Assembly: GCF_003416885.1 (NCBI RefSeq)
Contig: NZ_QVPD01000003.1
Coordinates: 244,014 to 308,013, forward strand
Length of the DNA: 64,000 nucleotides
Origin: Cognatiluteimonas weifangensis
Lineage (GTDB): Bacteria > Pseudomonadota > Gammaproteobacteria > Xanthomonadales > Xanthomonadaceae
Reading direction: 5' to 3'
The stretch's first letter is position 1. Each line of letters opens with the position of its first letter. A program made the position numbers and the translations under genes. The notes under the pieces are model-generated. The model ran no database searches. It worked only from the letters and a program-made list of their open reading frames with translations, and was not told the DNA's origin. Positions 31,430 through 40,221 of this stretch are shown here, piece after piece.

Positions 31430-33589
31430 ATGACGCCGTTGCCGACCGCCTGCCGCGCGCTGCTCGCCGCGGGAATTTTCGCCCTGGCCGCGCCGGCCCT
31501 TGCCACCGATCCGAAGGAGCCCGCCGTGGCCGACCCCCAGGCCCAGACCGCCGATCCCTACCTGTGGCTGGAGGACGTCACCGGCGACCAGGCCCTGGGC
31601 TGGGCACGACAGCAGAATGCGCGCACCGACGCCGAGCTCGCCAGCGGACCGGAATTCGCGCAGTTGCAGGCCGACCTCCTCGCGATCCTGGATTCCGACG
31701 CCAAGATCCCGGAGGTGCAGAAACTCGGCGAGTACTACTACAACTTCTGGAAGGACGCGCAGCACGAGCGCGGCCTGTGGCGCCGCACCACCCTGGCTGA
31801 ATACCGCAAGCCCGAGCCGGCGTGGGAAACCGTCATCGACCTGGACGCGCTGAACCAGGCCGAGGGCGAGAACTGGGTCTGGCACGGCGCCGACTGCCTC
31901 AAGCCCGACTACCGGCGCTGCCTGGTCGCGCTGTCGCGCGGCGGCGCCGACGCCGACGTCACCCGCGAGTTCGACCTGACGACGAAACAGTGGGTCGCGG
32001 ACGGTTTCTTCCGCCCCGAAGCCAAGGGCGCGCTGCGCTGGATCGACGCGGACACCGTGTTCGCGGTCACCGACTTCGGCCCGCAATCGTCGAACAAGGC
32101 CGGCTATGCGCGCTTCGCCAAGGAATGGAAGCGCGGCACCCCGCTGACGGCGGCGACCACCGTGTTCGAGGGTCCCGCCGACAACGCCGGCTACGGCGTC
32201 TACGCCGAGCGCGACCACACTCCGGGATTCGTGCGCGACTTCGTGCTGCATTACCTGGACAGTCGCGACACGGCGCTGTACCAGCGGCTGCCCGGCGGCG
32301 CACTGGTCAAGGTCGCGGCGCCCGACTCCAGCGAAAAGGGCGTGCAGCGCGAGTGGCTGACCGTGAAGCTGCGCGAGCCGTGGACCGTCGGCGGCCGCAC
32401 GTATCCGGCCGGCGCGCTGCTGGCCACGCACTACGACGCGTTCATGGCCGGCGGGCGCGAGTTCGCGATGCTGTTCGAGCCCACCGCGACGACCTCGCTG
32501 GAAAGCTACGCCTGGACCCGCTCGCACCTGGTGCTGAACGTGCTCGACGACGTCAAGAACCGGCTGCGCGTGCTGACCCCGGGCGCGGCCGGCTGGACCG
32601 CGTCGGAGTTCGTCGGCGCGCCCGCCATCGGCACCCTCGACGTGCGCGCGGTGGACGCCGACGACAGCGACGCGGTGTGGCTGACCGCGACCGATTACCT
32701 CACGCCCACGACGCTGTCGCTGGCGCAGATCGGGCAGACGCCGGAGCAGCTGAAGTCGATGCCGGCGTTCTTCGACGCCTCCAACCTGGTGCTCGAACAG
32801 CATTTCGCCAGCAGCGCCGACGGCACCCGCGTGCCGTACTTCATCGTCCACCGCCAGGGCGTGCCGCACGACGGCAAGCAGCCGACCCTGCTGTACGGCT
32901 ACGGCGGCTTCGAGGTCTCGCTGACGCCGGCGTACTCGGGCATCGTCGGCAAGGGCTGGCTCGAGCATACCGATGAACGCGGGGGCGGCGTCTACGTCGT
33001 CGCCAACATCCGCGGCGGTGGCGAATACGGGCCGCGCTGGCACCAGGCCGCGCTCAAGGCCAACCGGCACAAGGCCTACGAGGACTTCGCCGCGGTGGCC
33101 CGCGACCTGATCGCGCACGGCATCACCAGCCCGGAGCACCTCGGCATCATGGGCGGCAGCAACGGCGGCCTGCTCACCGGCAACATGCTCACCCGCTATC
33201 CGGAGCTGTTCGGCGCGGTGGTGATCCAGGTGCCGCTGCTGGACATGCAGCGCTACAGCCACCTGCTGGCCGGCGCCTCGTGGATGGCCGAGTACGGCGA
33301 TCCCGACACCGCCGACTGGACCTACATCCGCAGTTTCTCGCCGTACCACCGTTTCGATCCGGCGCAGGCCTACCCGCCGACCTTCATCTGGACCACCACC
33401 CGCGACGACCGCGTGCATCCCGGCCACGCCCGCAAGATGGCGGCGAAGATGCTCGCCGCCGGCAAGGACGTGCGCTACTTCGAGAACACCGAAGGCGGCC
33501 ACGGCGCCGGCGCTACCAACGCGCAATCCGCGCACGTGTGGGCGCTGACCTACCGCTTCCTGTGGCGCCAGCTGGGCGCCGGACACTGA
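31430..33589 (+). CDS. Secreted prolyl-oligopeptidase family serine peptidase (S9A)
   Basis: A 719-residue exported peptidase. The signal peptide LLAAGIFALAAPALA ends near residue 25. A seven-bladed propeller fills the middle, and the C-terminal hydrolase carries GGSNGG with S577, TRDDRVHPGHA with the aspartate, and EGGHGAG with the histidine. It would cut short peptides, often after proline, in the periplasm. The ATG at 31430 has GGAG 6 bases upstream, and a -10-like TAGATT at 31394 gives a short leader. A second S9 peptidase gene follows in tandem, but the two are of different subfamilies. Confidence 0.92.
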   Translation: MTPLPTACRALLAAGIFALAAPALATDPKEPAVADPQAQTADPYLWLEDVTGDQALGWARQQNARTDAELASGPEFAQLQADLLAILDSDAKIPEVQKLGEYYYNFWKDAQHERGLWRRTTLAEYRKPEPAWETVIDLDALNQAEGENWVWHGADCLKPDYRRCLVALSRGGADADVTREFDLTTKQWVADGFFRPEAKGALRWIDADTVFAVTDFGPQSSNKAGYARFAKEWKRGTPLTAATTVFEGPADNAGYGVYAERDHTPGFVRDFVLHYLDSRDTALYQRLPGGALVKVAAPDSSEKGVQREWLTVKLREPWTVGGRTYPAGALLATHYDAFMAGGREFAMLFEPTATTSLESYAWTRSHLVLNVLDDVKNRLRVLTPGAAGWTASEFVGAPAIGTLDVRAVDADDSDAVWLTATDYLTPTTLSLAQIGQTPEQLKSMPAFFDASNLVLEQHFASSADGTRVPYFIVHRQGVPHDGKQPTLLYGYGGFEVSLTPAYSGIVGKGWLEHTDERGGGVYVVANIRGGGEYGPRWHQAALKANRHKAYEDFAAVARDLIAHGITSPEHLGIMGGSNGGLLTGNMLTRYPELFGAVVIQVPLLDMQRYSHLLAGASWMAEYGDPDTADWTYIRSFSPYHRFDPAQAYPPTFIWTTTRDDRVHPGHARKMAAKMLAAGKDVRYFENTEGGHGAGATNAQSAHVWALTYRFLWRQLGAGH

Positions 33590-33642
33590 CCACGCGATGC
33601 CCCGCGCGGGGCGTTTGCCTTCGCCATCCGGAACCCCCATCC

Positions 33643-35811
33643 ATGCAGTTCCCGACCCCGCTGCTCGTCCTCGTCCTCGCCATGACCGCACCCGCCTTCG
33701 CCCAGACCCTGCCGCCGCCGCCCGATGCCGCCCGCCAGGCGCATGTCGTCAAGGCGCCACACGGCGCCGAGCGCGTCGACGAGTACTACTGGCTGCGCGA
33801 CGACAAGCGCGAGCGCCCGGAGGTGCTCGGCTACCTGAACGCCGAGAACGCCTACGCCGACGCGCTGATGGCGCCGCTCAAGACGCTGGAGGACACGCTG
33901 TACCGGGAGATCGTCGCGCGCATCAAGCAGGACGACAGCTCGGTGCCCTACCGCGAGCGCGGCTGGTGGTACTACAGCCGCTACGTCGCCGGCCAGGACT
34001 ATCCGGTCCATGCCCGCCGCCGCGCTGCCGACGGCGTGGACGCGGTGAGCATCCAGGCCGCCAACGACCGCGGCGATTTCGCCGGCGAGCAGATCCTGCT
34101 GGACGTGAACGCGCTGGCCCGCGGCCACGACTACTACGCCGCCAACCCGGTCGCCGTCAGCCAGGACAACCGGCTGCTGGTCTGGGCCGACGACACCAAC
34201 GGCCGCCGCCAGTACACCCTGCGCTTCACCGACCTGGACAGCGGCCGGACCTATCCGGAAACCATCGCCGGCACCAGCGGCGACGCGGTCTGGGCCGACG
34301 ACAACCGCACCGTGTTCTATGTCGAGAACGATCCGGACACGCTGCTGACCACGCGGGTGAAGCAGCACGTGCTCGGCAGCGACCCGGCCACCGACCCGGT
34401 GGTCTACGAGGAGACCGACGACAGCTACTACATGGGCGTGGACCGCAGCCGCGACGACCGCTACCTGGTCATCGTCCTGGACAGCACCGTCTCCAGCGAG
34501 CTGCGCTACACCCCGGCCGCCGCGCCCGGCGCGTTCGCGGTGCTGGCCCCGCGCGAGCGCGACGTGGAATACGACGCCGACCATTTCGGCGGGCGCTGGG
34601 TGATCCGCACCAATGCCGACGGCGCCACCAACTTCAAGCTGGTGGTCGCGCCCGACGGCGCCGACTCGCGCGCGCAGTGGCAGGACTGGATCGCGCACGA
34701 CCCGCAGGTCTACATCGAGGGCTTCGAGCTGTTCGACGGCTTCACCGCGATCGCCGAACGTTCGCAGGGGCTGGAGCGCATCCGCATCCGCAAGCGCGAC
34801 GGCAGCGAGGACTACGTCAAGGCCGACGAGAGCGCCTATTCGATGGGCATCGACGTCAACGCCGAACCGGACACCACCTGGCTGCGCTACGGCTACACCT
34901 CGCTGACCACCCCGGAGATCACCTACGAGGTCGACGTCGCCAGCGGCAAGCGCCGCCGGCTCAAGCAGCAGCCGGTGCCCGGTTACGACGCGTCGAAGTA
35001 CGTCACCGAGCGCGTCTGGGTGCCGGCGCGCGACGGCAAGGCGCGGATCCCGGTGACCCTGGTGTACGCCAAGGACTTCCGGCGCGACGGCACCGCGGCC
35101 ATGCTGCAGTACGGCTACGGCAGCTACGGCCTGTCGATGGACCCGAACTTCAACGCCACCATCGTCAGCCTGCTCGACCGCGGCATGGTGTACGCGCTGG
35201 CGCACATCCGCGGCGGCCAGGAACTGGGCCGGGCCTGGTACGACGACGGCAAGCTGTTCAACAAGAACAACACCTTCACCGACTTCATCGACGTCACCCG
35301 CTGGCTGGTCGAGCACAAGTACGCGGCCAGGGACCGCGTGGCGGCGATGGGCGGCAGCGCCGGCGGCCTGCTGATGGGCGCGGTGGCCAACCTGGCGCCG
35401 GACGATTACCGCGTGATCCTGTCGCAGGTGCCGTTCGTGGACGTGGTGACCACGATGCTGGACGCCAGCATCCCGCTGACCACCAACGAGTACGACGAGT
35501 GGGGCAACCCGGAGGCGAGCCGCGCGTCCTACGACTACATGCTCGGCTATTCGCCCTACGACAACCTCAAGCCGCAGGCGTATCCGGCGATGTTCGTCGG
35601 CACCGGGCTGTGGGATTCGCAGGTGCAGTACTGGGAGCCGGCCAAGTACGTGGCGCGCCTGCGCGACCTCGACACCGGCACGCACCCGGTCGTGTTCCGC
35701 ACCAACATGGAAGCCGGCCACGGCGGCAAGTCAGGCCGCTTCCGCCGCTACCGCGAGCGCGCCGAGATGTACGCCTTCATGCTCGACCAGCTCGGCGTCG
35801 CCGCCCGCTAG
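33643..35811 (+). CDS. Secreted oligopeptidase B-like serine peptidase (S9A)
   Basis: A 722-residue exported peptidase. The signal is LLVLVLAMTAPAFA. The N-terminal segment HGAERVDEYYWLRDDKRERP and the propeller resemble oligopeptidase B (PtrB), which cuts after lysine and arginine. The catalytic set is GGSAGG with S572, and a C-terminal AGHGGKSGRFRR histidine loop typical of PtrB. The ATG at 33643 is 53 bases after the previous S9 gene, so they may be co-transcribed. Xanthomonads commonly export several such enzymes for peptide feeding. Confidence 0.92.
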   Translation: MQFPTPLLVLVLAMTAPAFAQTLPPPPDAARQAHVVKAPHGAERVDEYYWLRDDKRERPEVLGYLNAENAYADALMAPLKTLEDTLYREIVARIKQDDSSVPYRERGWWYYSRYVAGQDYPVHARRRAADGVDAVSIQAANDRGDFAGEQILLDVNALARGHDYYAANPVAVSQDNRLLVWADDTNGRRQYTLRFTDLDSGRTYPETIAGTSGDAVWADDNRTVFYVENDPDTLLTTRVKQHVLGSDPATDPVVYEETDDSYYMGVDRSRDDRYLVIVLDSTVSSELRYTPAAAPGAFAVLAPRERDVEYDADHFGGRWVIRTNADGATNFKLVVAPDGADSRAQWQDWIAHDPQVYIEGFELFDGFTAIAERSQGLERIRIRKRDGSEDYVKADESAYSMGIDVNAEPDTTWLRYGYTSLTTPEITYEVDVASGKRRRLKQQPVPGYDASKYVTERVWVPARDGKARIPVTLVYAKDFRRDGTAAMLQYGYGSYGLSMDPNFNATIVSLLDRGMVYALAHIRGGQELGRAWYDDGKLFNKNNTFTDFIDVTRWLVEHKYAARDRVAAMGGSAGGLLMGAVANLAPDDYRVILSQVPFVDVVTTMLDASIPLTTNEYDEWGNPEASRASYDYMLGYSPYDNLKPQAYPAMFVGTGLWDSQVQYWEPAKYVARLRDLDTGTHPVVFRTNMEAGHGGKSGRFRRYRERAEMYAFMLDQLGVAAR

Positions 35812-35814
35812 GAC

Positions 35815-36246
35815 GTGGCGACGCAGACGCCGGCGCCGCGCGGTCCGCGGCCGCCCCCGGACCCGGCGGCGGCTCCGGGATCGGGGCGCTGGCGCTGGGC
35901 GTGGTGGCTGCTGGCCTACGCGGCGCTGGGCCTGGGGCTGGTCGGGATCGTGCTGCCGGGGCTGCCGACGGTGCCGCTGGTGCTGCTGGCCGCCTACGCC
36001 GCCGCGCGCGGCTCACGGCGCCTGCATCGCTGGCTGCTGGCGCACCGCCAGTTCGGCCCGGTGATCCGCGACTGGCAGGCGCAGGGTGCGGTCAGCCGTC
36101 GCGGCAAGCGCCTGGCCACCGCGATGATGTCCGCCTGCGCGGCGATCCTGTTTCTGACCGCGCCGCAGGTCTGGATGGCGGCTACCGGCACTGCGATCAT
36201 GGCCGCGGTCGCGCTGTGGCTGTGGACGCGTCCGGAGCCGCGTTGA
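35815..36246 (+). CDS. DUF454 (YbaN) family inner-membrane protein
   Basis: A 143-residue protein with a proline-rich N-terminus and three hydrophobic segments. The central WWLLAYAALGLGLVGIVLPGLPTVPLVLLAAYAAARGSRRLHRWLL is the DUF454 signature. YbaN proteins have no known function. The GTG start at 35815 comes 3 bases after the upstream stop, so the gene is probably translated from the peptidase transcript. The downstream gene has its own promoter. Confidence 0.88.
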   Translation: MATQTPAPRGPRPPPDPAAAPGSGRWRWAWWLLAYAALGLGLVGIVLPGLPTVPLVLLAAYAAARGSRRLHRWLLAHRQFGPVIRDWQAQGAVSRRGKRLATAMMSACAAILFLTAPQVWMAATGTAIMAAVALWLWTRPEPR

Positions 36247-36271
36247 CGGCGCCGCCGGCAGGCGCCCGCGC

Positions 36272-36277
36272 TACACT
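36272..36277 (+). promoter_or_regulatory. -10-like TACACT, leaderless start candidate of lptM
   Basis: TACACT is followed by GCCGGC and the ATG at 36284. The same six-base spacing recurs upstream of several other genes in this window. Confidence 0.6.
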
Positions 36278-36283
36278 GCCGGC

Positions 36284-36547
36284 ATGAAAACGCTCCCCGT
36301 CCTCGCCCTGGTCGCGGCCGCGCTGCTGCTCGCCGCTTGCGGCAACAAGGGCCCGCTGCTGCTGCCCTCGCAGATGCCCGAAGCCGTGCCAGCGATGCCC
36401 GCGCCGGACGCCGACGCGCCGCCCGCGGCGCCGGCCGAGGACGCCGCCCCGGCGGACGACAGCGTCCCGCCGCCGCCCCCTGCGCCTGCGCCGCCCGCCG
36501 CGCCCGAACCCCCGCCGGCGCCGCCCGCTGCCGACAGCGACGACTGA
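36284..36547 (+). CDS. lptM: LptM (YifL)-type small lipoprotein
   Basis: An 87-residue lipoprotein. The signal LVAAALLLAAC ends at the lipidated cysteine near residue 19, immediately followed by GNKGPLLLP, matching the CGxKGPLxxP signature of LptM. In E. coli this protein helps the LptD/E lipopolysaccharide translocon mature, and it is encoded directly before dapF, as here. The remaining residues are a proline/alanine/acidic tail that is unusually long for the family, so its C-terminal half is probably unstructured. Confidence 0.85.
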   Translation: MKTLPVLALVAAALLLAACGNKGPLLLPSQMPEAVPAMPAPDADAPPAAPAEDAAPADDSVPPPPPAPAPPAAPEPPPAPPAADSDD

Positions 36548-36550
36548 GCG

Positions 36551-37411
36551 ATGGGCGCCGCGCCGCGACCCCTGGCCACGCCGCTGCGCTTCACCAAGAT
36601 GCACGGCGCCGGCAACGACTTCGTCGTGCTGGACCTGCGCGCCGGTGCGCCGCCGCCGTCGCCCGCGCTCAGCCGCGCGCTCGCCGACCGCCACACCGGC
36701 GTGGGCTGCGACCAGATCCTGACCGTGGAGCCGCCGCGCAGCGCGGAAGCGGTCGCCGCGTACCGGATCTGGAATGCCGACGGCTCGCCGGCGCAGCAGT
36801 GCGGCAACGGCGCGCGCTGCATCGCCGCCTGGCTGGTGCGCGACGGCGCCGCGACGGGTACGCGCTTCGTGCTCGACAGCCCCGCCGGCCGGCACGCGGT
36901 CGAGCGCCTGGACGACGGCCACTACCGCATCGCCATGGGCGTGCCGCAATTCGCGCCGCAGGCGCTGCCGCTGCTCGGGTTCGACGCGGCGCAGGACGAA
37001 TACGCGCTGGCGGTGGACGGGCGGCAAGTGCGCTTCGGCGCGGTGTCGATGGGCAACCCGCACGCGCTGATCGAGGTCGAGGCCGTCGAGGCCGCGCCGG
37101 TGGCCGCGCTCGGCGCCGCGCTGCAGGCGCAGGCGGCGTTCCCGCAGTCGGTCAACGTCGGCTTCGTCCAGGTCCAGGCCCGCGACCGCATCCGCCTGCG
37201 CGTGTACGAGCGCGGCGCCGGCGAAACCCGGGCCTGCGGCAGCGGCGCCTGCGCCGCGGCGGCGATCCTGATGCGCCGCGGCCGCATCGATCGCGAAGTC
37301 GCGGTGGTGCTGCCCGGCGGCACGTTGCGCATCGGCTGGCGCGAGGACGACGCGCCACTCACAATGGCCGGGCCGGCGGCATTCGTCTTCGAAGGAGAGT
37401 TCCTGGCATGA
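36551..37411 (+). CDS. dapF: Diaminopimelate epimerase
   Basis: A 286-residue cofactor-independent racemase that converts LL- to meso-diaminopimelate for lysine and peptidoglycan. The two catalytic cysteines are C84 (QQCGNGARC) and C229 (RACGSGACA). The start [15 protein letters not shown] and [10 protein letters not shown] are family marks. Cytoplasmic. It lies between lptM and DUF484 in the conserved order found in enteric bacteria. Its stop overlaps the DUF484 start as ATGA. The preceding stop is 3 bases upstream, so the block is one operon. Confidence 0.96.
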   Translation: MGAAPRPLATPLRFTKMHGAGNDFVVLDLRAGAPPPSPALSRALADRHTGVGCDQILTVEPPRSAEAVAAYRIWNADGSPAQQCGNGARCIAAWLVRDGAATGTRFVLDSPAGRHAVERLDDGHYRIAMGVPQFAPQALPLLGFDAAQDEYALAVDGRQVRFGAVSMGNPHALIEVEAVEAAPVAALGAALQAQAAFPQSVNVGFVQVQARDRIRLRVYERGAGETRACGSGACAAAAILMRRGRIDREVAVVLPGGTLRIGWREDDAPLTMAGPAAFVFEGEFLA

Positions 37412-38097
37412 GCGACAGCAGCGAAAGGCACGCCCAGGAAAAGCTCGGCGCGCACGAAGTCGCGGCCTGGCTGCGCCGGCATCCGAAGTTTTTGCAGCAA
37501 TTCCCGGACCTGGCGATCAGCATGGTGGTGCCACGCGAGCAGGGCCCGGCGGCGTCGCTGGCCAGCTACCAGCTGGAGGTGTTGCGCGACAAGAACCGCG
37601 AGCTGTCGCGGCGGCTGCAGGAGTTGTTCGCCAATGCGCAGGAGAACGAGCGCCTGGCGGTGCGCACCCACCAGCTGACCCTGGCGCTGCTGCGCCAGGC
37701 CAGCGCCGCCGACACGCTGCGGGCGATGGCGGCCTCGCTGGCCGAGGATTTCCAGGGCGACCTGGTGCGGATCGTGCTGTTCGACGCGGTCGCCGGCCTG
37801 GACGACGTCGACTGGCTGCAGACGATCGCCGGCGACGACACGGCGCTGGCGCCATTCCGCGATTGCCTGGCCGAGGGCGAACCGCTGTGCGGGCGCCTGC
37901 AGCCGGAGAAGAACGCGCTGCTGTACGGCGAACGCGCCGCGGAGGTGCAGTCGAGCGCGCTGCTGCCGCTGCCGGGCGTCGGCCTGCTCGCGGTCGGCAG
38001 CCGCGAACCCAACCGCTTCTATCCGGGCATGGGCACCTTGTTCCTGCGGATGATGGGCGAGGCGCTGGCGACCGCCTTGCGCCGTTTCGACCGCTGA
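37408..38097 (+). CDS. DUF484 (YigA-like) GAF-domain protein
   Basis: A 229-residue protein. Residues 10-40 ([21 protein letters not shown]) are the DUF484 signature, followed by a long helix ([31 protein letters not shown]) and a GAF-like domain to the end. No enzymatic residues are known; its place between dapF and xerC is widely conserved, suggesting a link to cell division or recombination. The ribosome site GAAGGAGAG lies before the ATG at 37408. Confidence 0.9.
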   Translation: MSDSSERHAQEKLGAHEVAAWLRRHPKFLQQFPDLAISMVVPREQGPAASLASYQLEVLRDKNRELSRRLQELFANAQENERLAVRTHQLTLALLRQASAADTLRAMAASLAEDFQGDLVRIVLFDAVAGLDDVDWLQTIAGDDTALAPFRDCLAEGEPLCGRLQPEKNALLYGERAAEVQSSALLPLPGVGLLAVGSREPNRFYPGMGTLFLRMMGEALATALRRFDR

Positions 38098-38101
38098 GCG
38101 G

Positions 38102-39001
38102 ATGAGCGCCAGCGCCGCACCGGTCGAGGAGTTCCTCGCCCACCTGCAGGTGGAACGGCGGATGTCGGCGCACACGCTGGACGCCTACCGCCGCGACCTC
38201 GATGCGCTCGCGGCCTGGGCGCGGGCGCAGGCGCGCGAGCTGCCGGCGCTGGGCAGCGAGGACATCCGCGCGTTCGTCGCCGCCGAGCACCGCCGCGGAC
38301 TGTCGCCCAAGAGCCTGCAGCGGCGGCTGTCGGCGGTGCGCAGCTTCTATCGCTGGCTGCTCAAGCGCGGCCGCATCGCCGCCAGCCCCGCCGCCGCGAT
38401 CCGCGCGCCGAAAGCGCCGCGCAAGCTGCCGCATGTGCTGGACCCGGACGAGGCCAAGGCGCTGGTCGAAGTGCCGACCGATGCGCCGCTGGGCCTGCGC
38501 GACCGCGCGCTGCTGGAGCTGTTCTATTCCTCCGGCCTGCGCCTGTCGGAACTGTGCGCGCTGCGCTGGCGCGACCTGGCCCTGGACGAGGGCCTGGTCA
38601 CGGTGCTGGGCAAGGGCGGCAAGCAGCGCAGCGTGCCGGTCGGCTCGCATGCGCGCGCCGCGCTGGCGGCCTGGCGCGCTGAACAGCCGCCGACCTCCGC
38701 CGAGACGCCGGTGTTCCCCGGCCGCCACGGCCCGATCACCCCGCGCGCGGTGCAGCTGCGCCTGCGGCTGCTGGCGCAGCGCCAGGGCCTGTTCAAGCGC
38801 GTGCATCCGCACCTGCTGCGGCATTCTTTCGCCAGCCACGTGCTGGAATCCTCCGGTGACCTGCGCGGGGTGCAGGAACTGCTGGGCCACGCCGACATCG
38901 CCACCACCCAGATCTACACCCACCTGGACTTCCAGCACCTGGCCAAGGTCTACGACGCCGCACATCCGCGCGCCCGGCGCAAGTCCGGAGGCGAGCGGTG
39001 A
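38102..39001 (+). CDS. xerC: Tyrosine recombinase XerC
   Basis: A 299-residue recombinase that, with XerD, resolves chromosome dimers at dif. The N-terminal core-binding domain (VEEFLAHLQVERRMSAHTLDAYRRDL) is followed by the catalytic domain with the first arginine in SSGLRLSELCALR, a lysine in LGKGGKQRSVP, HPHLLRHSFASHVLESSGDL with the His-x-x-Arg and second histidine, and nucleophile tyrosine in ATTQIYTHL. Length is normal. The ATG at 38102 follows the DUF484 stop after 4 bases. The dapF-DUF484-xerC order supports XerC rather than XerD. Confidence 0.94.
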   Translation: MSASAAPVEEFLAHLQVERRMSAHTLDAYRRDLDALAAWARAQARELPALGSEDIRAFVAAEHRRGLSPKSLQRRLSAVRSFYRWLLKRGRIAASPAAAIRAPKAPRKLPHVLDPDEAKALVEVPTDAPLGLRDRALLELFYSSGLRLSELCALRWRDLALDEGLVTVLGKGGKQRSVPVGSHARAALAAWRAEQPPTSAETPVFPGRHGPITPRAVQLRLRLLAQRQGLFKRVHPHLLRHSFASHVLESSGDLRGVQELLGHADIATTQIYTHLDFQHLAKVYDAAHPRARRKSGGER

Positions 39002-39062
39002 GCGCGTCGTCGCGGCCGCGCGCTGGCGACGGCCGCGCCGGTCGCGGCGCAGGCGTTGCCGC

Positions 39063-39494
39063 GTGAGCGAGGCGCGTCCCGACACCACCAACCAGCTCCC
39101 GCGCCGCGGCGTGCTGCGCGCGCTGTCGCAGGAACACCATCAGGCGCTGGTGCTGGGGCGCGACTGCAAGCGCGCGAGCGATGCCGAGGTCGCCGCGCTG
39201 CGCGCGCGCATCGCGGCCCATCACCGTGAGGTGCTGGTGGCCCATTTCGCCGCCGAGGAAGCCCTGCTGCGGCGGCACGCGGCCGCGGTGCCGGCGGCGC
39301 TGCAGGAGCGCACGCGCGCCGACCACGCCTGGCTGCGTGCCCGGGCGCAGGCGATGCCGCCGACGGCGGCCGCGATCGCCGAGTACGGCCAGCGGCTGAC
39401 CGACCACGTCCGCTTCGAGGAGCGCGTGCTGTGGCCGGTGCTGCAGCGGCTGCCGGCCGCCGACCTCGCCCCGGCGGGCTCCGACCCGCCTTGA
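39063..39494 (+). CDS. Hemerythrin-like domain protein
   Basis: A 143-residue cytoplasmic protein with a four-helix bundle pattern and hemerythrin-type ligands: [44 protein letters not shown] and [14 protein letters not shown]. It probably binds two irons and handles oxygen, nitric oxide or iron. The start is GTG at 39063, the first codon compatible with the family. It lies 61 bases after xerC and ahead of hslV; no close functional link is evident. Confidence 0.8.
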   Translation: MSEARPDTTNQLPRRGVLRALSQEHHQALVLGRDCKRASDAEVAALRARIAAHHREVLVAHFAAEEALLRRHAAAVPAALQERTRADHAWLRARAQAMPPTAAAIAEYGQRLTDHVRFEERVLWPVLQRLPAADLAPAGSDPP

Positions 39495-39543
39495 GACGCC
39501 GCGCGGCGGCCCCCACATCGGTCAGGTCTCCCGGGAGTCGCCG

Positions 39544-40095
39544 ATGGATCCGAGCCAGCAGCCCAACGTGTTCCATGCCACCACCATCGTCTCGGTGCGC
39601 CGCGACGGCCGCGTGGTGGTCGCCGGCGACGGCCAGGTGACGCTCGGCAACACGGTGATGAAGGCCAATGCGCGCAAGGTGCGCCGGCTGGGCAAGGACG
39701 GCCAGGTGCTGGCCGGTTTCGCCGGCGCCGCCGCCGACGCCTTCACCTTGTTCGAGTTGTTCGAGGCCAAGCTGGAGAAACACGGCCAGTTGACCCGCGC
39801 CGCGGTCGAGCTGGCCAAGGATTGGCGCACCGAGCGTCGCTTCGGCAAGCTCGAGGCGCTGCTGGCGGTGGCCGACCGCGAGACCTCGCTGATCGTTTCC
39901 GGCACCGGCGACGTGATCGAGCCGGAGGACGGCCTGGTCGCGATCGGTTCCGGCGGCCCGTTCGCGCTGTCGGCGGCGCGCGCGCTGCTGGCGCACACGC
40001 AGCTGGACGCCCGCGCGGTCGCGGTCGAGGCGCTGGGCATCGCCGGCGACATCTGCATCTACACCAACCGCAACGTCGTGGTCGAGGAACTCTGA
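39544..40095 (+). CDS. hslV: ATP-dependent protease subunit HslV (ClpQ)
   Basis: A 183-residue peptidase of the HslUV protease. The active-site threonine begins [21 protein letters not shown]. Unlike the E. coli enzyme, where only a methionine is removed, 12 residues ([12 protein letters not shown]) precede the threonine and must be cleaved as a short propeptide. GGGAG provides the ribosome site before the ATG at 39544. The enzyme degrades unfolded and regulatory proteins with HslU, encoded 126 bases downstream. Confidence 0.95.
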   Translation: MDPSQQPNVFHATTIVSVRRDGRVVVAGDGQVTLGNTVMKANARKVRRLGKDGQVLAGFAGAAADAFTLFELFEAKLEKHGQLTRAAVELAKDWRTERRFGKLEALLAVADRETSLIVSGTGDVIEPEDGLVAIGSGGPFALSAARALLAHTQLDARAVAVEALGIAGDICIYTNRNVVVEEL

Positions 40096-40103
40096 CAATC
40101 CGG

Positions 40104-40214
40104 CCGTTCGCCCTGGGCGTAGCGCCGTAGGCGCGAAGTCGAAGGGTGGGATGGCCCGTGGCACTGCGATGTCCTTCGACTCTGCCGCTTCGCGGCTACG
40201 CCCAGGACGAACGG
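40104..40214. repeat. Long inverted repeat between hslV and hslU
   Basis: The 20-base arms at 40104-40123 and 40195-40214 are complementary at 19 of 20 positions (CCGTTCGCCCTGGGCGTAGC against the reverse of GCTACGCCCAGGACGAACGG). Inner pairing continues through GAAGTCGAAGG and CCTTCGACT. The element ends 7 bases before the hslU ATG, so a very stable RNA hairpin separates the two cistrons. Confidence 0.85.
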
Positions 40215-40221
40215 ATCCGAA

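Noticed and set aside
31001..33691. 896-codon minus-strand frame across the first S9 peptidase
   Set aside because: It is antisense to a clear S9 peptidase and becomes a plausible protein only in its last 105 codons, which I annotated from 31318.
31430..35811. Recent tandem duplication of S9 peptidases
   Set aside because: The two proteins belong to different subfamilies with different N-terminal segments and active-site neighbourhoods, so they are not a recent copy pair.
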